Source of the DNA: CAZCAC01 sp964496575
GTDB taxonomy: Bacteria; Planctomycetota; UBA1135; GCA-002686595
DNA: 64,000 nucleotides
NCBI GenBank assembly: GCA_964496575.1
Contig: CAZCAC010000020.1
Coordinates: 30,381-94,380 of the forward strand
Reading direction: 5' to 3'
In this document: positions 1 to 7,705 of the stretch, piece by piece
How the letters are laid out: each line of letters opens with the position of its first letter
Numbering within the stretch: position 1 is the stretch's first letter
Notes under the pieces: generated by a model
Databases searched by the model: none
What the model was told of the DNA's origin: nothing
The model's input: only the letters and a program-made list of their open reading frames with translations
Program-made: the position numbers and the translations under genes

Positions 1-2
1 AC

Positions 3-1058
3 GATCTGGCCCGGGATCCCGGCGAGGAGCACAATCTCGCCGCCGAGCACCCGGAGACGGTGAGCGCGCTGGAGAGGCGCCTCGAGGACGTGCGCGCGTG
101 CTGGCGACGCGGCGAGGGCGACGCGCGCGAGATCGACGCCGACCTGACCCGCGCGCTCGGCAAGCTGGGCTACACCCAGGGCTTTGGCCGCGGGGTGGTC
201 GGCGAGGCGGGGGTGGGGATCAATCCGGTGGAGCGCATCGAGGTGCTCGAGCTCTACCACGCCGCGATCGGCTACGGGCACCTCGGGCAGACGGAGCGGA
301 TGATCGCGCCGCTCGAAGAGGTGGTGGAGAGCTGCCCCGAATCGGCGGGGTTCCGCGCGCTGCTCGGCGAGGCGTACACCCGTCGAGGACGCCGGGGCGA
401 GGGAATAGAGCAGCTCCTGATCGCGGTCGAGCTGGATCCCGACTACGACCCCGCGCACTACTACCTGGCCCGCGCGTACCAGTCGCAAGGGGACGAGGGA
501 CTCGCGACGGCGCACTACCAGCTGACCGTCGAGCTGCGCCCTTCTAGCCTGATGGCGCGTCTCCCGCTGGCTCGTCTCCTGGTCACCCAGGGCGATCACC
601 TCGGGGCGATCGAGCAGTACCGGCGCATCGTCGAGCTCGAGCCGGATGAGCTGCTGCACTGGATCAACCTCGGCAACCTGCTCGTTCACCAGGAGCAGTG
701 GCTCGAGGCGGTGGCCGCCTGGAAGCGGGTGATCGAGCTCGATCCCGAGCAGCCGGGCAACCTGAACTACTGCGCGTGGTTGCTGGCCACCGCCCCGGAG
801 CCGAGTGCGCGCGACGGGGAGCGAGCGGTCGAGCTCGCCGAGAGGGTGGTGGACCGGATCGGCCGCGGCGACCCGACGTCGCTGGACACGCTCGCGGCGG
901 CCTACGCCGAGTGCGGCCGGTGGGACGAGGCGGTCGAGGCCGTGAGTCGCGCGCTGGAGCTGGCCAGCGGACGGGGTGCGGAGGAGCTGGTCGAGGGGCT
1001 GAACACTCGACGCGAGCTGTACCTCGCCCGCGAGCCGTTCCGCGCCGGCGGAAGGTGA
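3..1058 (+). CDS. Sulfatase-TPR fusion protein, C-terminal part (5' end outside window)
   Basis: The reading frame is already open at the window edge. The first residues read DLARDPGEEHNLAAEHPE, which is the usual closing strand of type I sulfatases (product-line 'LYDL..DP.E..NLA'). The rest of the 351 visible residues is a run of about six to seven tetratricopeptide repeats (from about residue 65), with typical A..Y...G....A......L.P spacing. The catalytic half with the C-x-P-S-R formylglycine site must lie upstream of the window. Sulfatases with C-terminal TPRs are known from several environmental phyla; the TPRs probably mediate protein contacts. A GTG at 60 could be mistaken for the start, but coding similarity continues upstream of it. 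The gene converges on the HDOD gene. Confidence 0.8.
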   Translation, partial: DLARDPGEEHNLAAEHPETVSALERRLEDVRACWRRGEGDAREIDADLTRALGKLGYTQGFGRGVVGEAGVGINPVERIEVLELYHAAIGYGHLGQTERMIAPLEEVVESCPESAGFRALLGEAYTRRGRRGEGIEQLLIAVELDPDYDPAHYYLARAYQSQGDEGLATAHYQLTVELRPSSLMARLPLARLLVTQGDHLGAIEQYRRIVELEPDELLHWINLGNLLVHQEQWLEAVAAWKRVIELDPEQPGNLNYCAWLLATAPEPSARDGERAVELAERVVDRIGRGDPTSLDTLAAAYAECGRWDEAVEAVSRALELASGRGAEELVEGLNTRRELYLAREPFRAGGR

Positions 1059-1181
1059 TCGGCCGGCGTCGGAGTGGGGGGAGGGTGCTGCCCATGGATC
1101 GTGCCGCTCTACCCCTGCTCACGATACGACCCGCCACGCGCTCTTCCCACGCGATGTGAGCTCCACCCGACCCGGGAACGA

Positions 1182-2039
1182 TCAGGCAGCCTGGTCGAGC
1201 TGGAACTGGAGCGAGAGCTCGAGCAGCTTCTTGACCTCGTCCTCGCTCAGCTCGAGTCGGTCGATCAGCTCCGCGGGCAGCGGCGTCGAGAGCTTCGTGT
1301 TCTTCGCCCCCGCCATTCGCTTGCAGATCTCGTCCGCCAGGGCGACCAGCGGGACCATGTCCGGTTCGCGGTCGAGCTCCTTCATGTCCAGGTGATGACA
1401 GCCGATCGCCCGGACTGCCTTCGACGGCAGACCCCAGCGATCCGCGACCAGCGCTCCGACCTCGGCGTGATCGAAATCGAACTTGTTCATCTCCGCGACG
1501 TGGAGTCGCTGTTTCCCCAGGCGGGCCTCGCGGATCGACTCGAGGTACTCGGATCCGAGCTGCTCGTAGATGACGAACTTGCCGATGTCGTGCAGCAGGC
1601 CGCAGACGTATGCTTCCGCCGTCTTGGTGCCGCGCATCAGCCGGTTGGGGAAGCTCGCCGCGACCTGGGCGGTGAGGACCGAGTGCTTCCACAGCTCGCG
1701 CGGATCGAATCCCGGTCCCGAACCGAGCTTGTCGATCAGCTCCAGAACCCCCACCTGCATCAGGAGGTTGTGCACGGCATCCAGGCCCAGGATCGCCGCG
1801 GCGTGACGGATGTCGAGGATCGGGGCCCGCAGGCTGTAGAACGCGCTGTTGGTGATGCGGAGGACCCGGGCGGTCAAGGGCGGATCGGAAGCCATCGCCT
1901 CGCCCAGATCCTTCATCCCGCAATTCGGGTCGCGGATCAGCTCCTGCAGGCGGACGATCACCTCGGGCAGGGACGGCAAGCTCAGCTTGCCCCCCATCTT
2001 CTTCTTGAGAGCCTCGGTGTTCATTGAGTCATCGATCAT
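1182..2039 (-). CDS. HDOD-domain signalling protein
   Basis: A 285-aa protein made almost entirely of one HDOD domain (about residues 20-215). The HD-superfamily residues are partly visible as GLLHDIGKFV and FDHAEVGALVADRWGLP. HDOD proteins are non-enzymatic relatives of HD-GYP phosphodiesterases that act in signalling, chemotaxis or regulation. No receiver or GGDEF domain is attached. An internal ATG six codons in (MNTEALKKK) is an alternative start. The gene stands alone, convergent with the sulfatase-TPR gene; its partner is unknown. Confidence 0.85.
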   Translation of the reverse strand: MIDDSMNTEALKKKMGGKLSLPSLPEVIVRLQELIRDPNCGMKDLGEAMASDPPLTARVLRITNSAFYSLRAPILDIRHAAAILGLDAVHNLLMQVGVLELIDKLGSGPGFDPRELWKHSVLTAQVAASFPNRLMRGTKTAEAYVCGLLHDIGKFVIYEQLGSEYLESIREARLGKQRLHVAEMNKFDFDHAEVGALVADRWGLPSKAVRAIGCHHLDMKELDREPDMVPLVALADEICKRMAGAKNTKLSTPLPAELIDRLELSEDEVKKLLELSLQFQLDQAA

Positions 2040-2198
2040 GAGAGCGGCGATCGGGGAGGATCGCCCCTCAATCCTCGACCGATCGCGCCCCCCGGCATGA
2101 GGCCGGGATGCCCCCCAACCCGGGCGTTTACGACGATTCCAGCCCCGATCGGGGAGAAGCCTCTCTCCCCTCTCGCCTCCCGACCCCCCGGATTGGAG

Positions 2199-2232
2199 CG
2201 CGGGTGGGGGCCCGGAAGGACCCCCACCCGCG
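2199..2232 (-). terminator. Strong hairpin downstream of hsp20, likely terminator
   Basis: A perfect 12-bp stem (CGCGGGTGGGGG / CCCCCACCCGCG) with a 10-nt loop lies about 40 bp past the hsp20 stop on the minus strand. There is no clear U-run, so intrinsic termination is plausible but not certain. Confidence 0.5.
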
Positions 2233-2273
2233 TCGACCGTCTCGAGCGACGTCGAGAACGTCGCCCCGGCGAG

Positions 2274-2732
2274 CTACTTCACCTCGATCCGCCGGGGACG
2301 CGCCGCGGCGGCGAGAGGGAGGGTGATGGTGACCACGCCGTGCTCGTGGCTCGCGGTCACCGCGTCGAGATCGACCGGCGAGGAGAGCCGGATCTTGCGC
2401 TCGAACGCGCCGTACCGTCGCTCGGAGTAGCGGCGGCCGCTCTCCTCGTTCTTCCCATCGTCATCGGTCTTCTCCTCGGGCTTCTCGCCCGAGATCGTCA
2501 GCAGGTCCCCGTTGACCTGGATGTCGAGCTTCTCGGGGTCGACACCGGGAAGCTCCACGCGCACGCGGATCGCCTCCTCGGTCTCGGCCACGTCCAGGCG
2601 AGTCTCGAGGCGGTCGCTGGCGCAGCCGCCCAGGGCGGGGGCGAGGAACCGGTCCATCTCGCGCCGCAGCTCCGAGAAGGGGGCGGGGTGGCGTCCGGTG
2701 GGGAGTCTTCTCCAGGGAGTCAGGGTCATCAT
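2274..2732 (-). CDS. Hsp20/alpha-crystallin small heat-shock protein
   Basis: A 152-aa protein with the alpha-crystallin fold: ELPGVDPEKLDIQVNGDLL and ERRYGAFERKIRLSSPVD are the family's two hallmark blocks, and the C-terminus has the GVVTITLPL segment. It is an ATP-independent holdase that binds unfolding proteins in the cytoplasm. The frame stays open for a further 577 codons upstream, but that part is antisense shadow of the M61 gene. The start at 2732 (MMTLTPW) is supported by AGGAG eight bases before the ATG and by the usual family length. It is divergent from the M61-like peptidase, sharing a roughly 210-bp promoter region. Confidence 0.93.
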   Translation of the reverse strand: MMTLTPWRRLPTGRHPAPFSELRREMDRFLAPALGGCASDRLETRLDVAETEEAIRVRVELPGVDPEKLDIQVNGDLLTISGEKPEEKTDDDGKNEESGRRYSERRYGAFERKIRLSSPVDLDAVTASHEHGVVTITLPLAAAARPRRIEVK

Positions 2733-2894
2733 TTTCGTCGCTCCTGTGGCTAGGTAGGGTCGGGGGGCGGCCTTCGCAGCCCCCCGGGCCGCGCCGCCGG
2801 CGAAGCAGAAGCAACGGGTGTGCCACCCCGAAAAGGGCCCTTCCAGGGCCCCGAGAGCGGTGCCCGCCGCAGATTCCGGCCAAATCGACAGCCA

Positions 2895-2913
2895 CGATGC
2901 CAATTTGGCATCG
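2895..2913. promoter_or_regulatory. Operator-like perfect palindrome between hsp20 and the peptidase gene
   Basis: CGATGCCAATTTGGCATCG has 9-bp perfect arms around one central base. It lies 32 bp before the ATG of the M61-like gene and about 160 bp upstream of hsp20. The AT-rich core stands out in GC-rich surroundings. It is not CIRCE (TTAGCACTC-N9-GAGTGCTAA). The bound regulator is unknown. Confidence 0.5.
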
Positions 2914-2945
2914 ACGCCGAAGCCGCTCCTCCCGTACCTCTCGCC

Positions 2946-4484
2946 ATGAACCTCACGAGTCGGATCCTCCCCACCCCCGGCCTCCTCCTCGCCCTCTCCA
3001 CCTCCCTCCCCGCCACCGGGATCCCCGATCCTCCCGAGCTCCGCTACACGGTCCGGATCCCCGATCCCGTGACCGGAGTGGTGGAGGTCGAGCTGCGCCT
3101 CCCGGGACTCGGCGAGGGCCCCGCCGAGCTCGAGCTGGCGCTCCCTCGCCGCTTCGCCTACGTGACCCTCGACGAGCCGCTGCTCGAGGGCGAGCTCGAA
3201 GCGCACGACGGCGGGAGCGCCCCCCTGCGGGTCGAGCGCACGGATCCCTTCCGCTGGACCGTCCACCGCGGCACGAACGCCACCGTGCGCGTGCGACTGC
3301 GAGTTCCCCTCGAGCACCGCGAGATCCCCGAGGTGCTGGAGCGCGACGCCTACGAGTACCCCTACCTCGCCGAGGACCACGGGATGCTGGTCGCGGGGAC
3401 GCTCTTCCCGCTGCCGGTGGTCGAGCCACCTCGCGCCGCGAAGGCCGGGGCCAGCGTGCGCTTCGAGCTCCCCGAGGGTTGGGAGGTCCGCTGCCCCTGG
3501 CCGGAGTCCGAACCGGGAGTCTTCACCCCGACCGACCTCGCCAGCCTGCACGACGACCTGCTCGCGATCGGTGACTGGGACGAGGAGGTGATCGACACGG
3601 GTGGCTGCGAGGTGACCCTCGCCGTCGCGCCCGGTCAGCCGGCGCTGCTCCAGGCGGTCGCCCCGCTGATCGACCGGATCGTGCGCGCCGAGCTCACCCT
3701 CTTCGGTCGCGTCCCGCGGGAGAAGTACCTCTTCCTCTTCGGCCGACCCGACCCGCCGCTCGCGCCGGGCGAGCGCGGCCTGAGCCTGGGCGGTTCGCCG
3801 AAGCGCGGCTCGATGACGCTGTTCCTGCGCGGGCTGCCGCCGGGAGGCGATCCCGCGCCGTACCTCGGCCACCTGATCGCGCACGAGTTCCATCACACCT
3901 GGACGAGCTCCCTCGAGACCCCCGACGAGCTGCGCTTCTTCGCCGAGGGATTCACCGACTACCACGCCTACCTGCTGCTGGCGCGCGAGGGGCTTTCCTC
4001 CTGGGAGGCGTTCGCGAAGACGCTGGGCGGGAAGCTGCGCGACTACCTGAAGAGCTCGGGTGTCGGGGAGCTGTCGCTCGCCGAGGCGGGCGGGCCTCGC
4101 TTCTTCGAGGGAGGGCCCGCCTACTCGCTCGTCTACGACGGTGGGCTGCTGCTCGCCGCCCTCGTCGACCGGCGGATCCGCGCGAAAGGGGAGGGTCGGA
4201 GTCTCGACGACCTGATGCGGTCCTTCAACAACGACCGCCGCGGGGGCGAGGCCGACCAGCCGGAGATCGTGAAGGCCTTCCGCGAGGTCCTGACCGAGTA
4301 CCTCTCCCCCGCCGAGGCCGACGAGCTGTGGGAGCTGATCACCCGCCGGGACCCGATCGACTTCGTCGAGCTCCTGACCGCGACCGGGGCGGGGATCGAG
4401 ATCGACGAGGCGGTGCCCGAGGAGCTCGTCGTGAAGGTCGATCCGGCTCCCTGGCGGGAACACACGGCGACCCCGGTCGATTGA
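2946..4484 (+). CDS. Secreted M61-family-like metallopeptidase (gluzincin)
   Basis: A 512-aa protein starting at the ATG in front of a hydrophobic leader (MNLTSRILPTPGLLLAL...). The frame is open 42 codons further upstream, but the leader supports this start. The N-terminal half is beta-rich, as in glycyl aminopeptidases. The zinc site is HEFHH (residues 313-317), followed by E334 in FFAEGFTDYHAYLL, matching the M61 pattern HExxH...EGfTdYy. It is therefore a probable exported zinc peptidase; the substrate is unknown. No PDZ domain is visible at the C-terminus, so it is shorter than the best known M61 members. It is divergent from hsp20 and followed 87 bp later by the PNGase F-sulfatase gene on the same strand. 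Confidence 0.82.
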   Translation: MNLTSRILPTPGLLLALSTSLPATGIPDPPELRYTVRIPDPVTGVVEVELRLPGLGEGPAELELALPRRFAYVTLDEPLLEGELEAHDGGSAPLRVERTDPFRWTVHRGTNATVRVRLRVPLEHREIPEVLERDAYEYPYLAEDHGMLVAGTLFPLPVVEPPRAAKAGASVRFELPEGWEVRCPWPESEPGVFTPTDLASLHDDLLAIGDWDEEVIDTGGCEVTLAVAPGQPALLQAVAPLIDRIVRAELTLFGRVPREKYLFLFGRPDPPLAPGERGLSLGGSPKRGSMTLFLRGLPPGGDPAPYLGHLIAHEFHHTWTSSLETPDELRFFAEGFTDYHAYLLLAREGLSSWEAFAKTLGGKLRDYLKSSGVGELSLAEAGGPRFFEGGPAYSLVYDGGLLLAALVDRRIRAKGEGRSLDDLMRSFNNDRRGGEADQPEIVKAFREVLTEYLSPAEADELWELITRRDPIDFVELLTATGAGIEIDEAVPEELVVKVDPAPWREHTATPVD

Positions 4485-4571
4485 GCCCGCTCGTCGAGCC
4501 TCGAAGGGGACGGGTCGCCTAAGATCTGTGGCGAGTCCAGTCCCCTCTCCCCCCGCCTCGAATCGAGCTCG

Positions 4572-7500
4572 ATGCTATCGACCCTCTGCCTGCTGGCCAT
4601 CCTCTCCCCCGCCCCGCTCCCCGCCGAAGAGGACGCGATCACCCGGAAGTGGAGCTTCGACAGCGAGGAGGAGCTGCTCTGGAGCGCCACCGCGACCGGC
4701 GACGGAGCGAAGCGCCAGGGCACCGGGCCGAAGCGAGAGGGCGGCGAGCTGATCCTGCTCCAGCCGTGGTGGAAGCTGCAGGTCTCGACGGCGTTCCCCG
4801 CGCCGGCCGAGCGCCCCGCGCGAGTTCTCGAGTGCAGCTGGACGCAGCAGCTGGCGCGCGGCACCGAGGGGATCGGCTTCGCCTGGGTGAGCCCCGCCGA
4901 TCACGGCGAGGACGGTGAGGTGCTCCAGCCCGAGGCGTGGGAGGCCCCGACGCTGCCGGCGAGCTTCTCGATCGGCTTCGACGCCTCCGATCCGCCGAAC
5001 CTCGACCCCTTCCGCGGCAGCGGCAACATCCACAACCGACCCGAGCACGAGATCTCGTTGCACTGGGCCGGCGAGGAGCGCATCAAGAAGCTCACCGAGA
5101 CCGACTTTCGCGACGAGGAGCCGCACCGGATCGCCCTGCGGGTGGAGTGGAGACCCGGCGGCGCGTTCGTCGACCTCACGCTGGACGAGGAGGTGGTGTT
5201 CGATCGGTGGTTCCTCGCCGGCGCCACCCCGTACGCGGGGCGCGGGGTCTTCGGCGGGAACAACCAGGAGACCGCCGGCTGGGCGGCGATCGACGAGCTC
5301 GAGATCACCTGCGCGGCGCTCTTCGACGGTTTCGCGGAGCCGCTGGAGGTCGTCGGGCTCGAGCGGGTGCTGAACGACGCCAAGCACGGCCGCAACGAGG
5401 CGACGGTGACGTTCCCCGAGGTGACCGACGGATATGAGCGGATCCTGCTCGACCTGCGCCTCGACAAGCCCGAGACGCGCTTCGATCCGTGGGACCGCAT
5501 CGCGTACGTGTACGTCCTCGACGACGAGGGAGAGCAGGTCGAGCTGCTGCGCTACATCACGCCCTACCACAAGGGTGGGCACTGGATCTTCGACGTCACC
5601 GACTTCCGGTCGTTGCTCACCGGCGAGCGCACGCTGGTGCAGGCGTGCGGGACGCAGGGCGAGGGCTGGGTGGTCAGCGTGACCTTCCGTTTCTACCCGG
5701 GAGCGCCGGAGCGCCTCGCCCACCGGGTCATCCCCTTGTGGGAGGGCCCGTGCGTCATCGGCGACCCCGAACAGCCGACCACAGACTTCTTCGTCACGAG
5801 GAACATCGAGCTCGACGAGTCCACCGTCGGCGCCCGGGTGCGCTCGGTGGTGACCGGGCACGGGATGGCGCCCAACAGCGAGAATGCGGCGGAGTTCATG
5901 CCGCTGGGACGGACCCTGACCGTCAACGGCACCGCCTCGTGGAACCTGCTGTGGAAGACCGACAACTACCTCAATCCCTGCCGGCCGCAGGGGGGCACCT
6001 GGAAGTACGACCGCGCCGGCTGGGCGCCGGGGGACGTGGTGCGGCCGTGGCTGGTCGAGGTGGAGCGCGAGGCCCTCGACTCCGGCGCGCTGGAGATCTA
6101 CTACGCCCCCGACGACTACGTCAACGAGAACCGCGGCCAGACCTGGTCGCCCTTCCACCAGGTAGCGGCGTACCTCGTCCTGTACCGCGCGCCGATCAGC
6201 GGGACCCGCACCGTCGAGGAGCAGGAGCCGGCGAAGGCGCGGGAAAAGCCCAACGTACTGATCATCCAGACCGACGAGCACAACTTCCGCACGCTCGGTT
6301 GCTACCGCGAGACGTTGTCCGAGGAGCAGGCCTTGATGTGGGGGCCGGACGTCGTCGAGACGCCGAGCATCGACTGGCTGGCGGAGACGGGAGCGCTGTG
6401 CACCAGCTTCTACGCGACTTCTCCGGTGTGCGCGCCTTCGCGCGCGACGCTGGTCAGCGGCTGCTATCCGCAGAACACCGGGGTCGTGGCCAACAACGAC
6501 TCCCTCGACGACGAGATCGTCACCTTCGCCGAGATCCTCCGGCGGTCGGGCTACACGACCGGCTACTCCGGCAAGTGGCACCTCGACGGCAAGGCGAAGC
6601 CGGGGTGGGCGCCGGAGCGCCGCTTCGGCTTCGAGGACAACCGCTACCAGTTCAACCGCGGACACTGGAAGCAGCTGGAGCTGACCGAAGAGGGTCCGCG
6701 CGTCAAGGCGCGCAATGACAAGGGCAAGCCGAGCTACTCGGTGAACGGCGCCGACGAGACCTCCTTCACCACCGACTTCCTCGCCGACCGGACGATCGAG
6801 TTCATCGAGGAACACGCCGCGGAGCCGTTCTGCTACATGGTCAGCTTCCCCGACCCACACGGTCCCGACACCGTCCGGCATCCCTACGACCGGATGTTCT
6901 ACCAGCAGAGCTACGTGGAACCGCGCACCTTCGACAAGCCGACGGAGGGGCGCCCGAGCTGGGCCCTGTCCAACGGCAAGTTCACGGAGATGTCCCGCTA
7001 CTACGGGATGGTCCGCTGCATCGACGACAACGTCGGGAGGATCCTCGACGAGCTGCGGGAGAAGGGGCTGATCGAGAAGACGATCGTCATCTTCACCTCC
7101 GACCACGGCGACCTGCGCGGCGAGCACCACCGCCAGAACAAGGGCGTGCCCTTCGAGGCCTCGGCGAAGGTCCCCTTCATCGTCCGCTACCCCGGCCGGA
7201 TCGCCGCCGGGACGCGGATCGACGAGGCCCTGGGCACCGTCGACTTCAAGAGCACCCTCTGCGGACTGCTCGGCCTGACGGTCGAGGGCGAGAACGAAGG
7301 GCGCGACGCCTCGAGCCTGCTCCTCACCGGCGAGGCCCCGGAGTCGTGGAACGACGTCGTCTTCCTGCGCCAGTCCGGCCGCAAGGGCGAGGGCTGGCTG
7401 GCGGCGGTGACCGATCGCCACAAGCTCGTGGTCGCCCCGGGAGACGAGCCGTGGCTCTACGACCTGGAGGAGGACCCCGACGAGCTGATCAACTACTTCG

Positions 7501-7646
7501 GCGACGCCACCCACCAGGAGGTCGTGGAGACCCTGGCCGGGGAGCTGCGACGCTACGGAGCGAGACACGACGATCCGTACGCCGGGCACCCGGACGTCGC
7601 CACGGCGCTGACGGCCGCCGCGGGGGAGCCGGACGACGGGCGGTGA
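4572..7646 (+). CDS. Secreted lectin-like / PNGase F-like / sulfatase fusion enzyme
   Basis: A 1024-aa exported protein (signal peptide to about residue 18) with three parts. Residues about 25-250 look like a concanavalin/LamG-type beta sandwich (ISLHWAG, VDLTLDEEVVFDRWFL, GRGVFGGN). Residues about 275-545 match peptide-N-glycosidase F: WDRIAYVYV, LRYITPYHKGGHW, DVTDFRSLLTG, TWKYDRAGWAPG. D308 in the WDR block corresponds by position to the PNGase F catalytic Asp, and E441 (AAEF) is the candidate for the catalytic Glu. A third acidic residue of PNGase F (E118) seems absent. Residues about 555-1010 are a type I sulfatase: NVLIIQTDEHN with metal ligand D568, C620-A-P-S-R for formylglycine, and FTSDHGDLRGEH. 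The obvious reading is one extracytoplasmic enzyme that binds, releases and desulfates glycans of sulfated glycoproteins. The domain calls are secure; activity of the PNGase part is not proven. Confidence 0.88.
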   Translation: MLSTLCLLAILSPAPLPAEEDAITRKWSFDSEEELLWSATATGDGAKRQGTGPKREGGELILLQPWWKLQVSTAFPAPAERPARVLECSWTQQLARGTEGIGFAWVSPADHGEDGEVLQPEAWEAPTLPASFSIGFDASDPPNLDPFRGSGNIHNRPEHEISLHWAGEERIKKLTETDFRDEEPHRIALRVEWRPGGAFVDLTLDEEVVFDRWFLAGATPYAGRGVFGGNNQETAGWAAIDELEITCAALFDGFAEPLEVVGLERVLNDAKHGRNEATVTFPEVTDGYERILLDLRLDKPETRFDPWDRIAYVYVLDDEGEQVELLRYITPYHKGGHWIFDVTDFRSLLTGERTLVQACGTQGEGWVVSVTFRFYPGAPERLAHRVIPLWEGPCVIGDPEQPTTDFFVTRNIELDESTVGARVRSVVTGHGMAPNSENAAEFMPLGRTLTVNGTASWNLLWKTDNYLNPCRPQGGTWKYDRAGWAPGDVVRPWLVEVEREALDSGALEIYYAPDDYVNENRGQTWSPFHQVAAYLVLYRAPISGTRTVEEQEPAKAREKPNVLIIQTDEHNFRTLGCYRETLSEEQALMWGPDVVETPSIDWLAETGALCTSFYATSPVCAPSRATLVSGCYPQNTGVVANNDSLDDEIVTFAEILRRSGYTTGYSGKWHLDGKAKPGWAPERRFGFEDNRYQFNRGHWKQLELTEEGPRVKARNDKGKPSYSVNGADETSFTTDFLADRTIEFIEEHAAEPFCYMVSFPDPHGPDTVRHPYDRMFYQQSYVEPRTFDKPTEGRPSWALSNGKFTEMSRYYGMVRCIDDNVGRILDELREKGLIEKTIVIFTSDHGDLRGEHHRQNKGVPFEASAKVPFIVRYPGRIAAGTRIDEALGTVDFKSTLCGLLGLTVEGENEGRDASSLLLTGEAPESWNDVVFLRQSGRKGEGWLAAVTDRHKLVVAPGDEPWLYDLEEDPDELINYFGDATHQEVVETLAGELRRYGARHDDPYAGHPDVATALTAAAGEPDDGR

Positions 7647-7705
7647 GCCGAGGAGCACATGGGTAGCCTGGCACACGAAGGCGGCCGAGCGCGGCACCAC
7701 CGACG

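Noticed and set aside
60..1058. GTG at 60 as the true start of the TPR protein
   Set aside because: The in-frame sequence before it reads as the end of a sulfatase, so the gene continues beyond the window edge.
2733..4463. Long N-terminal extension of the Hsp20 frame
   Set aside because: The extension is antisense to the M61-like gene. The AGGAG before the ATG at 2732 and the family length fix the true start.
4575..7700. A 1041-codon minus-strand frame opposite the PNGase F-sulfatase gene
   Set aside because: It is a shadow: no signal peptide, domain or motif, and the plus strand has clear catalytic motifs.
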